Positions 23,496 through 32,464 of a stretch of 64,000 bases of DNA are shown in pieces. The stretch's first letter is position 1, and every line of letters starts with the position of its first letter. The DNA is from Rhizobium sp. NXC14. GTDB lineage: Bacteria > Pseudomonadota > Alphaproteobacteria > Rhizobiales > Rhizobiaceae. The translations under genes and the position numbers were made by a program. The DNA lies in contig NZ_CP021030.1 of assembly GCF_002117485.1 (NCBI RefSeq), positions 2,545,001 through 2,609,000 on the forward strand, in the 5' to 3' direction. The notes below the pieces were generated by a model that worked only from the letters and a program-made list of their open reading frames with translations, had not been told where the DNA came from and made no database searches.

Positions 23496-24185
23496 TTACC
23501 AATCCATTCCTTTGTCGATCGGGGCTGACGTCTCATCGGGTAGTCAATTTGAAGCCGGCCCAGTTTGAACAGCCATCTCGGCGTGCGGATCGATCGAACC
23601 GCCGAACCGTCATCACACAGAAGGCGCATTCAAGCAATTCTCAATATATCCGAGAGGGGTTCGCTGGAGCAACTTTCGCCAGCAACGTGATTTTTATACA
23701 ACAATTCAAATAATTAGATGACAAACGCACAAAACGGCCCCGCAATGGAAACCTCCATCGCAAGCCGCAAACGCTATGCCGCATTCTCAAATCTCCATCG
23801 TTCGACCCCGCCGAACACAATGGTGAAGCACATCAAACTCTACCGCCAACTAATGAACCTATACAAGGTAGCGGTGTAGAAAATGGTGTTCTGATTTCGA
23901 TACCAATGAGTCAAAATGATGACAGGATGCTCATTGATGCCACACATCATAGCTGCGCAATCGTTACCAGGCTATATATTTTTCTAGCATTTTGGTGAAA
24001 CTGAAGCGTTTTCTCGCGATTTTTCCGGCTTTCTTTTGCAGCTAGAGCCACATTCTTCGAAAGCCGCTTCCAGGCGCCGCATTCCTGCGTGCGGGCGAAT
24101 CGCCTCAGAGACCGGGGTTCCGGGGCGAATCCCACGCGGTATATGCGACTGCCGGCCAGCGGTCGGTCGCAACCTATTGGCGACT
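23496..24185. other. Long AT-rich region upstream of the porin gene
   Basis: Nearly 700 bases without a credible gene. The part from about 23640 to 24000 is clearly more AT-rich than the surroundings, with several A/T tracts. It should contain the porin promoter and could encode a small RNA or a long 5' leader. A frame on the minus strand starting just after the Lrp stop lacks a ribosome site and family resemblance. Confidence 0.45.
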
Positions 24186-24680
24186 TCAATCTTCGTTGGA
24201 TTTGGCGTTCTCAAGAATCATGTAGTCGAGCGGCAGCTGCGTCGAATACTTGATCTGCTCCATCGCAAAGGCGGAGGAGACGTCGCGAATCTCGATCTTG
24301 GCGATCATCCGCTTATAAAAGGCGTCGTAGGCGGCGATATCGGGCACGACGACTCGCAGGAGATAGTCGACATCGCCGCTCATTCGATAGAATTCGACCA
24401 CTTCGGGGAATTCGGCGACCACCTCGGAAAAGCGGCGCAGCCACTCGATTGAATGAGTCGCCGTGCGAATCGATACGAAAACCGTGACCTTGGTGTTGAC
24501 CTTCTCCGGATCGAGGATGGCGACCCGACGCTTGATGACGCCATCTTCCTCCATTTTCTGAATGCGTCGCCAGCAGGGCGTCGTCGAAAGCCCCACCTTC
24601 TTGGCGAGGTCAGCAACGGCAAGGGTCGAATCTTCTTGCAGCAGACGCAGTATTTTTCGGTCGAGGCGGTCCATGCGCAC
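24186..24680 (-). CDS. Lrp/AsnC-family transcriptional regulator
   Basis: The 164-residue protein has an N-terminal helix-turn-helix (LDRKILRLLQEDSTLAVADL, LSTTPCWRRIQKMEEDGVI). A RAM/AsnC ligand domain follows, with VVEFYRMSGDVDYLLRVVVP and the C-terminal SSAFAMEQIKYSTQLPL. This is full length for the family. Such regulators sense amino acids and often control an adjacent catabolic gene; here no amino acid enzyme is adjacent. Another start two codons downstream is possible. It is unlikely to be coupled to the UDG gene, which ends 63 bases upstream. Confidence 0.9.
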   Translation of the reverse strand: MRMDRLDRKILRLLQEDSTLAVADLAKKVGLSTTPCWRRIQKMEEDGVIKRRVAILDPEKVNTKVTVFVSIRTATHSIEWLRRFSEVVAEFPEVVEFYRMSGDVDYLLRVVVPDIAAYDAFYKRMIAKIEIRDVSSAFAMEQIKYSTQLPLDYMILENAKSNED

Positions 24681-24743
24681 GTCAGTCCTTTCGAATTATT
24701 TTCTTTGTATAACCCGATTCCGCGCGAGGAAAAGAATTTTGTT

Positions 24744-25376
24744 TCAGGAAAGCAGCATTTTCACCCGCTCCTGCAACACAGGAAGCAATTCTTGCTCGAA
24801 CCAGGAATTGCGTTTCAGCCAGCCGCTGTTGCGCCAGCTCGGATGCGGCAGCGGCAGCACCGCCGGGGACCGGCCGGACACGAGGCTGTCACGCCAAGCC
24901 CGCACGGTCTCCGTCATATTGCCTCGTCTCTCGTCAGCCACATGCCAAACCTGCGCATATTGGCCGACGGCCAGCACCAGCTCGATCTGCGGCATTGCCG
25001 CGATCGCCCTTTGCCGCCAGACCGGAGCGCATTCGCGGCGGGGCGGCAGGTCCGCGCCCTTGTCGTCGTAGCCAGGAAAGCAGAAGCCCATCGGCACGAT
25101 GGCGAATCGGCTGCGGTCGTAAAAGCTTGCTCTGTCGACGCCGAGCCATGACCGCAGCCGGTCGCCCGATGCATCGTCAAACGGCAGACCGCTCTCATGC
25201 ACCCGAAGGCCGGGCGCCTGCCCCGCGATCAGGATGCGTGCACGCGAAGAGATCACCGCCACCGGCCGCGGCTCGTGCGGCAGTCGGTGCTGAGGTCCGC
25301 TTGCCGGGGCGTCGCGACAGACGCGACAGGCGGCAATTTCCCGCCGCAGAGTTTCCAGCTTGGCTTCATCGGTCAT
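24744..25376 (-). CDS. Uracil-DNA glycosylase family protein
   Basis: The 210-residue protein starts MTDEAKLETLRREIAACRVC. The active-site region RILIAGQAPGLRVHESGLPF corresponds to UDG motif A (GQAPG), with FDDASGDRLRSWLG after it; motif B is LPLPHPSWRNSGW. This is a uracil-DNA glycosylase superfamily member close to families 4/5, expected to excise deaminated bases. AGTAAGGTG precedes ATG 25376. The frame's extension to 25760 is antisense-like readthrough over the nuclease gene. The nuclease gene ends 4 bases upstream, so the two form an operon. Confidence 0.82.
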   Translation of the reverse strand: MTDEAKLETLRREIAACRVCRDAPASGPQHRLPHEPRPVAVISSRARILIAGQAPGLRVHESGLPFDDASGDRLRSWLGVDRASFYDRSRFAIVPMGFCFPGYDDKGADLPPRRECAPVWRQRAIAAMPQIELVLAVGQYAQVWHVADERRGNMTETVRAWRDSLVSGRSPAVLPLPHPSWRNSGWLKRNSWFEQELLPVLQERVKMLLS

Positions 25377-25380
25377 CACC

Positions 25381-25938
25381 TTACTCCCATCCGACGATCC
25401 GCCTGAGGAAGCGCAGCGCGTCGCCGTAACCGGATTCGTGACGGGCATGATCGCGCACATCGCGCGGCCGCTCGAAAGTCCCGGCCCACAGCCCCGCCTT
25501 CGCTCCCCTCGCCTCGGCCTCCTCCTTACCGTAGCCACCATAGGAAACGGCCATGCCTCGGCGCACCATGCCGGCATTGATGTCGCCGCCCGTCCCGCTT
25601 CGGCAGACGACAAGCAGCCTATCGTAGCGGTCGCGCCGATCGCCCTGGCAAAGCGTTTCCGATGCCAGAACCATCTCCTGCAACACCTCCCGCGCCACGC
25701 GCCCGCAAGCCCAGGCCTTTCCCGCCCGTTCACAGCTTTGGTTGAGCTCCGGCGCGTCAATGCCTTCGAGGCGGAAGCGCTCCCCGCCCAATGTCAGACT
25801 GTCGCCATCGGCAGCATGAAAGGCGCCTGCACGCTTGATTGTTGCTCGATCGTTGATCTTGGCGGCAATCAGCGCCAGGAGCACCAGCAGGACAAAAGCG
25901 GTCACGCCGTCACGAATCAGGCGCAGGCCACGTGTCAC
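25381..25938 (-). CDS. Thermonuclease-like (SNase superfamily) membrane-anchored protein
   Basis: The 185-residue protein has an N-terminal membrane anchor (AFVLLVLLALIAAKI). The staphylococcal nuclease-like fold follows: HAADGDSLTLGGERFRLEGI, DAPELNQSC, the catalytic-type Arg in GDRRDRYDRLLVVC, then GMVRRGMAVSYGGYG. It probably cleaves nucleic acid or binds it in the periplasm or membrane surface. The usual catalytic Glu position is less clear. It is transcribed with the UDG-family gene, separated by 4 bases. Confidence 0.8.
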   Translation of the reverse strand: MTRGLRLIRDGVTAFVLLVLLALIAAKINDRATIKRAGAFHAADGDSLTLGGERFRLEGIDAPELNQSCERAGKAWACGRVAREVLQEMVLASETLCQGDRRDRYDRLLVVCRSGTGGDINAGMVRRGMAVSYGGYGKEEAEARGAKAGLWAGTFERPRDVRDHARHESGYGDALRFLRRIVGWE

Positions 25939-26038
25939 GCTTTCGCCTCCTTAAAAAACAAATCCTTGGCAAAGATGGCAAACATCTTCTTAAGAATTGC
26001 CGGTTAAGCTCTTATCCACCCAGGGGTGAAGTTTCAAC

Positions 26039-27580
26039 GTGCACATGAGTACCGGCGTAAGCACATCGACCGACAAGATTATCGTCGACAGGTCGCGCAG
26101 CCACCGCAACAAGGCCGTTTCCAAGGCTGTGCGGCAGACGCGCGAGCGCCTGCAGTCCGGTCATGCGTCTAATTCCGCCTTCGACCGTGACGTACTCAAG
26201 ATGTATATAGCGTCGATGATGCAGGGCGCGACGATCATGCCGCTCTTCGTCGTCATCATCACCGCCCTCGGCGTCTATTTCACTCAAGATACCCAATTGC
26301 TCTTCTGGGCGCTGCTGACGCTCACCTGTCATACCTGCAACATCCTGCTCGCCCGGCGCGCGCGCCGACAGGAGATCACCTCCGAGAGCGCCCGCAAATG
26401 GCGCCGCCTGCTGCTCGCCGGCCAATTCCTGGTCGGCTGCTGCTGGGCCGTCTTTGCGCTGCAGGGGTGCGACACCTGCGAGCCGTCGAGCTTCATTCTC
26501 TACAAGGGCGCAACATTGCTGATTGCGCTTTCCGTCACCGCGATGTCGAACTTCATGCTGACGCCAGCCGTGCTGGTGGCCTTCGCGCCGACGGTCCTGG
26601 CGCTTGGCGCCAAGAGCAGCCTGTCACGCGACCTCCTCGAAATCAGCCTGACCGGGCTCTTCACCACCACGCTCGTCTTCTTCAACTATATCAGCGACCG
26701 GCTCTTCAAATCGAACCTCAGGATCCTCTCCTACCAGTCGGAGAAGGACGACCTAATCGCCGAGCTGGAAGTGGCGAAATCGATGTCTGATGAGGCGCGC
26801 CGCCGCGCCGAAGAGGCAAACCTCGCCAAGTCCCGCTTCCTTGCCTCGATGTCGCACGAACTCAGGACGCCGCTCAACGCCATTCTCGGCTTCTCCGAAG
26901 TGATGTCGGCCGAAGTCATGGGACCACTCGCCAATCCGACCTACAAGGAATATGCTGGCGATATCCATCGCTCCGGCCAGCATCTGCTCGATCTCATCAA
27001 CGAAATCCTCGACCTGTCCCGTATCGAGGCCGGCAAATACGAACTAAGCGAGGAAGCGATCTCGCTGCTCGATATCACCGAGGATTGCATCGGCATGGTG
27101 CAGCTGCGCGCCCGCGCCAAGAACATTGCCATTTCGGATCAATTCGAACGGCAGTTGCCGGCTATCTGGGCGGACGAGAAGTCGATGCGCCAGGTGGTGC
27201 TCAACCTCCTCTCCAATGCCGTCAAATTCACGCCGCAGGGAGGTGAAATCCACGTCAAGGTCGGCTGGACGGCCGGCGGCGGACAATACATCTCGATCAA
27301 GGACAACGGCCCCGGCATTCCGGAAGAAGAGATTCCCGTCGTCCTCTCGGCCTTCGGCCAGGGTTCGATCGCCATCAAGAGCGCCGAACAGGGCACCGGC
27401 CTCGGCCTGCCGATCGTCCAGGCGATCCTTGCCAAGCATGACGGACAGTTCCTGCTGAAATCGAAGCTGCGTGAAGGCACGGAGGTTATCGCCATCCTGC
27501 CGGCCAAGCGCGTGCTCCAGAGCCTGCCGGCCGTCGAAGAGGCTCAGGCAGTCGCGCGCAAGCGTAAGAGTTTTGCCTGA
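26039..27580 (+). CDS. Membrane sensor histidine kinase (DivJ/PleC-like family)
   Basis: The 513-residue kinase has about six membrane helices grouped between residues 60 and 220, a coiled-coil linker (about 228-262) and the H-box FLASMSHELRTPLNAILGFS with His273. The ATPase domain shows NLLSNAVKFTPQGG, DNGPGIP and GTGLGLPIV. The H-box and the following EVMGPL...YKEYAGDIHRSG are typical of PdhS/DivJ/PleC kinases of alphaproteobacteria, which feed the DivK-CtrA cell cycle network. That role here is inference. The start is GTG 26039 with GGGGTGAAG upstream; ATG 26045 is the alternative. No response regulator is adjacent. Confidence 0.85.
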   Translation: MHMSTGVSTSTDKIIVDRSRSHRNKAVSKAVRQTRERLQSGHASNSAFDRDVLKMYIASMMQGATIMPLFVVIITALGVYFTQDTQLLFWALLTLTCHTCNILLARRARRQEITSESARKWRRLLLAGQFLVGCCWAVFALQGCDTCEPSSFILYKGATLLIALSVTAMSNFMLTPAVLVAFAPTVLALGAKSSLSRDLLEISLTGLFTTTLVFFNYISDRLFKSNLRILSYQSEKDDLIAELEVAKSMSDEARRRAEEANLAKSRFLASMSHELRTPLNAILGFSEVMSAEVMGPLANPTYKEYAGDIHRSGQHLLDLINEILDLSRIEAGKYELSEEAISLLDITEDCIGMVQLRARAKNIAISDQFERQLPAIWADEKSMRQVVLNLLSNAVKFTPQGGEIHVKVGWTAGGGQYISIKDNGPGIPEEEIPVVLSAFGQGSIAIKSAEQGTGLGLPIVQAILAKHDGQFLLKSKLREGTEVIAILPAKRVLQSLPAVEEAQAVARKRKSFA

Positions 27581-27595
27581 TTCAGCTCGGGAATG

Positions 27596-27985
27596 TCACG
27601 CGGCGCCGAAGAAGAGGTGCTTGACGATGACGAAGCCGAGATAAAGAGAGCAGGCGGCGATCATGCAGGTCACCGCAAAGGAGCCGAGATCTTTAGCATG
27701 TTTGCCGACAATCGAAATCTCCGGCGAAATCCTGTCGATCACCTCTTCGACGGCGGTATTCATGGCTTCCATCGAAAAAAGCCCGAGAAACAACAGCGCC
27801 GCGACGACAATCTCGCCGATGCTCGCCCCTACCAGCGCCAGCGCTGCCATTGAAATGACGAAGAAGCCGAGTTCCTGGCGGAAGGCCGCTTCTTTCAGCA
27901 CGCGCAGAAAGCCTGCCCAGGAATAGCTGGCGGCGGCGATGAAATGCCCAAGCCCGGTCTCTTTCGTCACCGCAGGCTTCGTCAA
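27596..27985 (-). CDS. dgkA: Diacylglycerol kinase
   Basis: The 129-residue membrane protein has three helices and the DgkA signatures AAASYSWAGFLRVLKEAAFR, QELGFF and the catalytic segment MEAMNTAVEEVIDRI with KDLGSFAV. It phosphorylates diacylglycerol for lipid recycling, which in rhizobia is linked to cyclic glucan modification. The start is TTG 27985, preceded by GAGGAGGGGGCGTC; the frame's extension to 28087 has no ribosome site and no homology. It is convergent with the kinase gene. Confidence 0.87.
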   Translation of the reverse strand: MTKPAVTKETGLGHFIAAASYSWAGFLRVLKEAAFRQELGFFVISMAALALVGASIGEIVVAALLFLGLFSMEAMNTAVEEVIDRISPEISIVGKHAKDLGSFAVTCMIAACSLYLGFVIVKHLFFGAA

Positions 27986-28119
27986 GACGCCCCCTCCTCT
28001 TCCCGTTGCACCACGGTGCGGGGAAAAACTGTACCATCTCCCCTTGTTGACCAGCCAATAGCGAATCCACCCGGACGGCGCAAGCAAAGCCCGGTGGGTC
28101 GGCTGCGCCGGCCGCGGCC

Positions 28120-29136
28120 TTAATGTTTGTTGCTCACACCCGCCTGGGCGAAGGTCGCCATTCCGGAATGGCAGGCAGCAGCGGCCTTGACGATGCCGGC
28201 GGCAAGCGCCGCACCAGTGCCCTCACCGAGCCGCATGCCGAGCGCCAGAAGCGGCGTCTTGCCAAGCATCTCGACTGCGCGCAGATGGCCGGGCTCGCTG
28301 GACACATGGCCGATCAGGCAATGATCGAGCGCGGAGGGATTGGCGGCTTTCAGGATCGCCGCCGCGGCAGTCGCGACATAGCCGTCGATCAGCACCGGGA
28401 TGCGCTCCATGCGGGCGGCCAGGATGGCGCCTGCCATTGCGGCAATCTCGCGTCCACCGAGCCGGCGCATGATCTCCAGGGGATCGTCGAGATGGTCGCT
28501 ATGCAGCTCGACCGCTTTTTCCACCGCCGCAATCTTGCGCTCCAGCATCTCGCCTTCCGAGCCGGTGCCGGGGCCCACCCAGTCGCGCGCCGATCCGCCG
28601 TAGAGCGCATAGTTGATCGCTGCTGCAATCGTCGTGTTGCCGATGCCCATCTCGCCAATGCAGAGCAGGTCGGTGCCGCCGGCGATCGCCTCCATGCCGA
28701 AGGCCATGGTTGCTGCGCAGTCGCGCTCGGAAAGCGCGGCTTCCTCGGTGATGTCGCCCGTGGGGTAATCGAGCGCCAGATCGAAGACTTTCAGCCCGAG
28801 ATCATAAGCGACACAGATCTGGTTGATCGCAGCTCCACCGGCTGCAAAATTCTCGACCATCTGCTGCGTCACCGCGGGCGGAAAGGGTGTGATTCCCTGT
28901 CTGGTGACACCGTGATTGCCGGCGAAGATCGCCACCAGCGGCCGGTTGACGGCCGGTTGACGGCCCGTCCAGGCGGCAAGCCAGAAAGCAATCTCCTCGA
29001 GCCGTCCGAGCGCGCCCGGCGGCTTGGTCAGTTGCGCGTCGCGTTCGCGTGCGGCCACCAGCGCGCGTGCATCCGGCCCCGGCAGGTCCCGGAGCAGGGT
29101 ACGGAAATCGTCGAAAGGCAGGCCTGAAACGCTCAT
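28120..29136 (-). CDS. cobT: Nicotinate-nucleotide--dimethylbenzimidazole phosphoribosyltransferase
   Basis: The 338-residue enzyme makes alpha-ribazole phosphate for the lower ligand of cobalamin. Family motifs are KPPGALGRLEEIAFWLAAW, FAGNHGVTRQGITPFPPAVT, LLCIGEMGIGNTTIAAA and the C-terminal LALGMRLGEGTGAALA with the catalytic Glu. In Pseudomonas denitrificans nomenclature the same protein is CobU. It is divergent from cobS across 136 bases, so both nucleotide loop assembly genes share one regulatory region. I found no B12-box or cobalamin riboswitch there. Confidence 0.93.
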   Translation of the reverse strand: MSVSGLPFDDFRTLLRDLPGPDARALVAARERDAQLTKPPGALGRLEEIAFWLAAWTGRQPAVNRPLVAIFAGNHGVTRQGITPFPPAVTQQMVENFAAGGAAINQICVAYDLGLKVFDLALDYPTGDITEEAALSERDCAATMAFGMEAIAGGTDLLCIGEMGIGNTTIAAAINYALYGGSARDWVGPGTGSEGEMLERKIAAVEKAVELHSDHLDDPLEIMRRLGGREIAAMAGAILAARMERIPVLIDGYVATAAAAILKAANPSALDHCLIGHVSSEPGHLRAVEMLGKTPLLALGMRLGEGTGAALAAGIVKAAAACHSGMATFAQAGVSNKH

Positions 29137-29272
29137 CGGTGCGTATTCCTATGAATGGCTATTCTTGTTTTTTTGACGCAAATCAGCTTCTTTGCGGTGG
29201 CTCTCTCTTAAAGCCGGCGGGCGAAGCGAACAACACCTAAAGCGCCGTAGCCCTCCGGCAGAACGAAACAGA

Positions 29273-30055
29273 ATGAAGATCAAGGACTATGCGGTCGACA
29301 CCGCCCGCGCCGTCGCCTTTCTTAGCCGCCTTCCGATGCCGCCAGCGCTGTTCGAAGGCTATGACGGCAGGCTCGGCCGCCTGGTGCGCGCCTTTCCCCT
29401 CGCCGGTCTTGTCATCGGCTTCGTCCCGGCGCTCGCCCTCCTCCTTCTTTCAGGCCTGCGCGCCGATCCCCTGATGGCGGCCCTGCTTGCGCTCTCGATC
29501 CAGGCTCTTGCCACCGGCGCGCTGCACGAAGATGGCTTGGCCGATACGGCCGACGGCATCGGCGGCGGCAAGAACCGCGAACAGAGCCTCATCATCATGA
29601 AGGACAGCCGGATCGGTACCTATGGCGCGATAGCGCTAATCCTCTCCTTCGCAATCCGTGCGGCCGCACTCGCCGCCATTGTCCGCCAGTCCTCACCGCT
29701 CGCCGCAGCGCTTGCCGTTGCCGCCGTCGCAGCACTCAGCCGTGGCGCTATCGCCTGGCATTGGCAACGGCTGCCGGCCGCAAAGGCCGATGGCGTGGCC
29801 GCCTCAACTGGCCAGCCGAATGAGGCGGCGATGCATTTTGCGCTCGTCTCGGCCGGTCTGCTCGCAGCACTTCTGATCTGGCCGGCATTCGGCCTGCGGC
29901 CGCTCGTCGCCGGCCTGCTCGCCACCGGTGTCGCAGGATTCGCCTTCACCGCCGTCATCCGCCGCAAGCTTGCCGGCCACACCGGCGACACGCTGGGCGC
30001 GACGCAGCAGATTTGCGAAATCGCCACCCTTTGCGCCCTTGCCACCACTCTTTGA
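29273..30055 (+). CDS. cobS: Adenosylcobinamide-GDP ribazoletransferase (cobalamin synthase)
   Basis: The 260-residue membrane enzyme joins adenosylcobinamide-GDP and alpha-ribazole to give cobalamin. Motifs are [19 protein letters not shown], the acidic active-site stretch [17 protein letters not shown], and KDSRIGTYG. It has about six membrane helices. It is called CobV in P. denitrificans nomenclature. ATG 29273 is chosen because the family begins there; an upstream frame to 29192 has no ribosome site. The DUF1289 gene follows after 18 bases. Confidence 0.92.
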   Translation: MKIKDYAVDTARAVAFLSRLPMPPALFEGYDGRLGRLVRAFPLAGLVIGFVPALALLLLSGLRADPLMAALLALSIQALATGALHEDGLADTADGIGGGKNREQSLIIMKDSRIGTYGAIALILSFAIRAAALAAIVRQSSPLAAALAVAAVAALSRGAIAWHWQRLPAAKADGVAASTGQPNEAAMHFALVSAGLLAALLIWPAFGLRPLVAGLLATGVAGFAFTAVIRRKLAGHTGDTLGATQQICEIATLCALATTL

Positions 30056-30073
30056 AACTCCGATATATCAGCC

Positions 30074-30289
30074 ATGCAAACACCCTGCATTCACGTCTGC
30101 TCCATGGTTTCAACCACCGGTTTTTGCGCCGGTTGCGGCCGCACTCTTCAGGAAATCGGTGGCTGGATGAACTATACCGATGCCGAAAGGCGCGGGATCA
30201 TGGCGCAACTGCCGGCGAGGCTCGCAACCGCCGCGACGACGGGCCGGATGAAAACAAGCCTCGCCGAGCGGCCGGGGCGGCCTTCATGA
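30074..30289 (+). CDS. DUF1289 small cysteine-rich protein
   Basis: The 71-residue protein begins MQTPCIHVCSMVSTTGFCAG and has four Cys (C5, C9, C18, C21) followed by GRTLQEIGGW. This is the DUF1289 (YdhL-like) pattern, thought to bind a metal or Fe-S cluster. The C-terminal tail after residue 50 is not conserved in the family as I recall it. Its stop overlaps the start of the protease gene (ATGA), and it follows cobS closely, so the three may be one transcript. Confidence 0.8.
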   Translation: MQTPCIHVCSMVSTTGFCAGCGRTLQEIGGWMNYTDAERRGIMAQLPARLATAATTGRMKTSLAERPGRPS

Positions 30290-30981
30290 TCCGATTCACC
30301 GTCATTCTCGTCGTGATCGGCATCGGCCTTGCCGTGCTGATCCTCAACGGCGACAGCGGCCGCATTCTCGGCTTGCAAAGTGACGAGTTCGGCCGCTTCG
30401 TTTACCTGCTGCCGATCGCACTGATGTTGTCGGCCGGGATCTGGGCGCGCAGCGTCGGTGAAACGATGCGCCAGATGATAATCTGGTTGGTCATCATCCT
30501 GGCGCTCGTGACCGTCTATCTCTATCGTCAGGAAGCGATCGGCGTCGGCAACCGGGTGCTCGCTGGTCTCATTCCTGGCCGCGCCGTCGTCGTCGCGACC
30601 AGCGAAGGTGGCGCGGAAATCATCCTGCACAAGCTGTTGAATGGCCATTTCGAAGCGGACGTCAATGCGAATGGCCGGACTGTCGAGATGCCCGTCGACA
30701 CCGGCTCTAGCATGGTCGCGCTCTCACACGAGGATGCTGAACGCATCGGCATCGATCTCACGGGCCTCACCTACTCGATGACGGTCATGACCGCCAACGG
30801 CCGCAGCCGCGCGGCCCCCATTACGCTCGACCAGGTGGCGATCGGTCCGATCGTCCGCAACAATGTTGCAGCCAGCGTCGCCGAGGACGGCCGGCTTGAC
30901 CAGAGCTTGCTCGGCATGAGCTTCCTGGAGACGCTGGGCTCCTTGCAGATGCAGACGGACGAATTGCGCATGCGGGATTGA
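30286..30981 (+). CDS. TIGR02281-type retropepsin-like aspartic protease, membrane anchored
   Basis: The 231-residue protein has three hydrophobic helices in the first 80 residues (FTVILVVIGIGLAVLI, YLLPIALMLSAGIW, IIWLVIILALVTVYL). A retropepsin-like domain follows: FEADVNANGRTVEMPVDTGS with catalytic Asp in DTGSS, then LTYSMTVMTANG and LDQSLLGMSFLETL. This is the clan AA family common in alphaproteobacteria; the target is unknown. The start at 30286 is set by the ATGA overlap with DUF1289. Confidence 0.85.
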   Translation: MIRFTVILVVIGIGLAVLILNGDSGRILGLQSDEFGRFVYLLPIALMLSAGIWARSVGETMRQMIIWLVIILALVTVYLYRQEAIGVGNRVLAGLIPGRAVVVATSEGGAEIILHKLLNGHFEADVNANGRTVEMPVDTGSSMVALSHEDAERIGIDLTGLTYSMTVMTANGRSRAAPITLDQVAIGPIVRNNVAASVAEDGRLDQSLLGMSFLETLGSLQMQTDELRMRD

Positions 30982-30995
30982 TCCGACAGAACAAA

Positions 30996-32291
30996 TCATG
31001 CCGCCGATCCGCTCTCGACCGGCTCTCCATTGGGCATACGGACCGCAAGTCGCCGGTCGATAAAAGCTGCAAAAAACGCTGCCGACAAGGCAAGTGACGC
31101 CGATGTCAGCAACATCGCAAACAGCGTCGACACTGCTCCTGCCTCTCGGAGAAACAGCCCGGCGATCGAAGCGATCAGCGCGGCGCCGGCGATCGACATG
31201 GCTGCGGCAAGGCCTGCAGCGGTGCCGGCGAGATGGGCGCGAACCGACATCACGCCCAGATTGGCGGCCGGAAAGGTCAAGCCATTGCCGATGCCGATGA
31301 ACATACAGGGTCCGAAAAATGCCAGGACATGCGTGACGCCCGAGATCGACAAGATCAGCCCCAAAAGCAGACCCATGCACGTCGATAAACGCGCAATGAC
31401 GAGCGTGGTGCTGAGCGATTTCCTCGTCAATCGGGCAGCGAGATAACTGCCCAGAATGAATCCCGCGGGAACCATTCCCATGAAGAAGCCCAGTTTCGCG
31501 CTCGACCCACCGAGTGAGGAACTGACTGCCAAGGAAGCGCCTCCGAGGAAGATATAGAGAGTGCCGGTGGGGCAGGCCATGCACAGCGTATAGGCCCAGA
31601 ACCGCGCCGAACCGAGAATCTGCCTGTAGGAAGCAAGGTAATTGCCTGTTGGTCTCGACGCGGGTCCGGCTGTTTCCTTCAGCTCGCGCATGGAAACGGC
31701 GAGGATGGCTGCGCCTATCAGCGCAAGAGCGATGAAGATCGCCCGCCATCCGAACGCTTCGTCGAGAATGCCGCCGACGCTCGGGCCGAGCATCGGCGCG
31801 ATAGCCCATCCCATGGCGGCGTAGCCGATCCTGTTGGCGGCCCCGCGTTCGCCCGCCGTCTCCTTGATGGCAACGAGAGCGACGCAGAAGCAGGCGGCGA
31901 TCGACGCCTGCATCACGCGAAACAACAGGAAGATGCCGATATTGGGCGCCAGCGCGCAGCCGATCGACGCGACAATGAAAATGGAAACGGCGATCAGCGC
32001 GACCGGCCGGCGCCCATAACGATCCGACATCGCGCCGGCGACGATTTCCGTAAGGGCATTGATGATCGCGTAGCCCGCAATGGAAAGATTGACGATCGCG
32101 AAATCGGCCTGGAACGTGGCGGCGATATTTGGCAGCGCCGGCAGATATATATTGACCGGCAACACCGAGAGCGCCGTCAGCAGGAGAAGGATCGTACGTC
32201 GGGGCGCCGCAGTCGAAGTCGCCGCCGCCTTCTCGGTCAGGCGGTTGCCGGAAGTCTGCGCAGAATTGTCGCGTGACATGGTCTTGTCCAT
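30996..32291 (-). CDS. MFS multidrug efflux transporter, Bcr/CflA family
   Basis: The 431-residue protein has 12 predicted membrane helices. Motif A is GAMSDRYGRRPVALI, preceded by LPALPNIAATFQADFAIVN (the Bcr/CflA first loop), then RVMQASIAACFCVALVAIKE and GYAAMGWAIAPMLGPSVGG. Members export chloramphenicol, florfenicol, bicyclomycin and related drugs. The start is uncertain: ATG 32291 or 32279 are possible, and TTG 32333 opens the frame, none with a strong ribosome site. A leader peptide, antiterminator and terminator lie just upstream (separate entries), so expression is probably controlled by attenuation. A LysR gene is divergent. Confidence 0.88.
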   Translation of the reverse strand: MDKTMSRDNSAQTSGNRLTEKAAATSTAAPRRTILLLLTALSVLPVNIYLPALPNIAATFQADFAIVNLSIAGYAIINALTEIVAGAMSDRYGRRPVALIAVSIFIVASIGCALAPNIGIFLLFRVMQASIAACFCVALVAIKETAGERGAANRIGYAAMGWAIAPMLGPSVGGILDEAFGWRAIFIALALIGAAILAVSMRELKETAGPASRPTGNYLASYRQILGSARFWAYTLCMACPTGTLYIFLGGASLAVSSSLGGSSAKLGFFMGMVPAGFILGSYLAARLTRKSLSTTLVIARLSTCMGLLLGLILSISGVTHVLAFFGPCMFIGIGNGLTFPAANLGVMSVRAHLAGTAAGLAAAMSIAGAALIASIAGLFLREAGAVSTLFAMLLTSASLALSAAFFAAFIDRRLAVRMPNGEPVESGSAA

Positions 32292-32344
32292 GGTGTCAGG
32301 GAGATTGTGGGAATCCGACGAGGCGCAGCGCAAATTCAGAGCAC

Positions 32345-32387
32345 AAAAAAAGCCCCGTCAGGAGCTTGATTTACCGCGCATGGGGCT
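32345..32387 (-). terminator. Attenuator: intrinsic terminator in the efflux gene leader
   Basis: On the minus strand AGCCCC (32387-32382) pairs with GGGGCT (32356-32351), directly followed by seven T (32351-32345). The loop is 25 bases, longer than usual. It lies about 54 bases before the efflux gene start and after the leader peptide stop, so it should stop transcription before the gene unless the 5' arm is sequestered. Confidence 0.65.
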
Positions 32388-32422
32388 GATCGCCGGATGG
32401 TTACACCATCCTGCCCATGCGC
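32376..32422 (-). promoter_or_regulatory. Antiterminator pairing that competes with the attenuator
   Basis: GCGCATGGG within the leader peptide codons (32422-32414) is exactly complementary to CCCATGCGC (32384-32376). That downstream segment overlaps the 5' arm of the terminator (AGCCCC), so the two structures cannot coexist. Between them GGATGG and CCATCC form a 6-bp hairpin around the leader stop codon. Confidence 0.6.
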
Positions 32423-32457
32423 CCTATCACCATGACAAGAACCATTGCGATCTTCAT
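32401..32457 (-). CDS. Leader peptide of the efflux gene (18 aa)
   Basis: ATG 32457 to TAA 32401 encodes MKIAMVLVMVIGRMGRMV. It sits between the promoter and the terminator of the Bcr/CflA-type gene. Five of its 18 codons are Met, and it ends with two Arg-Met pairs. The antiterminator 5' strand lies in codons 12-16. A ribosome finishing the peptide would cover that strand and allow termination; a ribosome stalled earlier, for example by a translation inhibitor, would free it. No Shine-Dalgarno sequence is visible and the predicted transcription start is within a few bases, so it may be translated from a leaderless mRNA. This is inference from sequence only. Confidence 0.55.
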   Translation of the reverse strand: MKIAMVLVMVIGRMGRMV

Positions 32458-32464
32458 GACCGTA

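Noticed and set aside
24060..24170. tRNA-like sequence (GGTTCCGGGGCGAATCCC)
   Set aside because: It resembles a T-arm, but no acceptor, D or anticodon stems fit around it.
23947..24189. 80-codon minus-strand frame after the Lrp gene
   Set aside because: It starts at a TTG overlapping the Lrp stop without a ribosome site and has no family resemblance.
25377..25760. N-terminal extension of the UDG-family protein
   Set aside because: It overlaps the SNase-like gene in another frame and has no family resemblance; ATG 25376 has a ribosome site.
29137..29272. Cobalamin riboswitch between cobT and cobS
   Set aside because: No B12-box or matching stem architecture could be seen.
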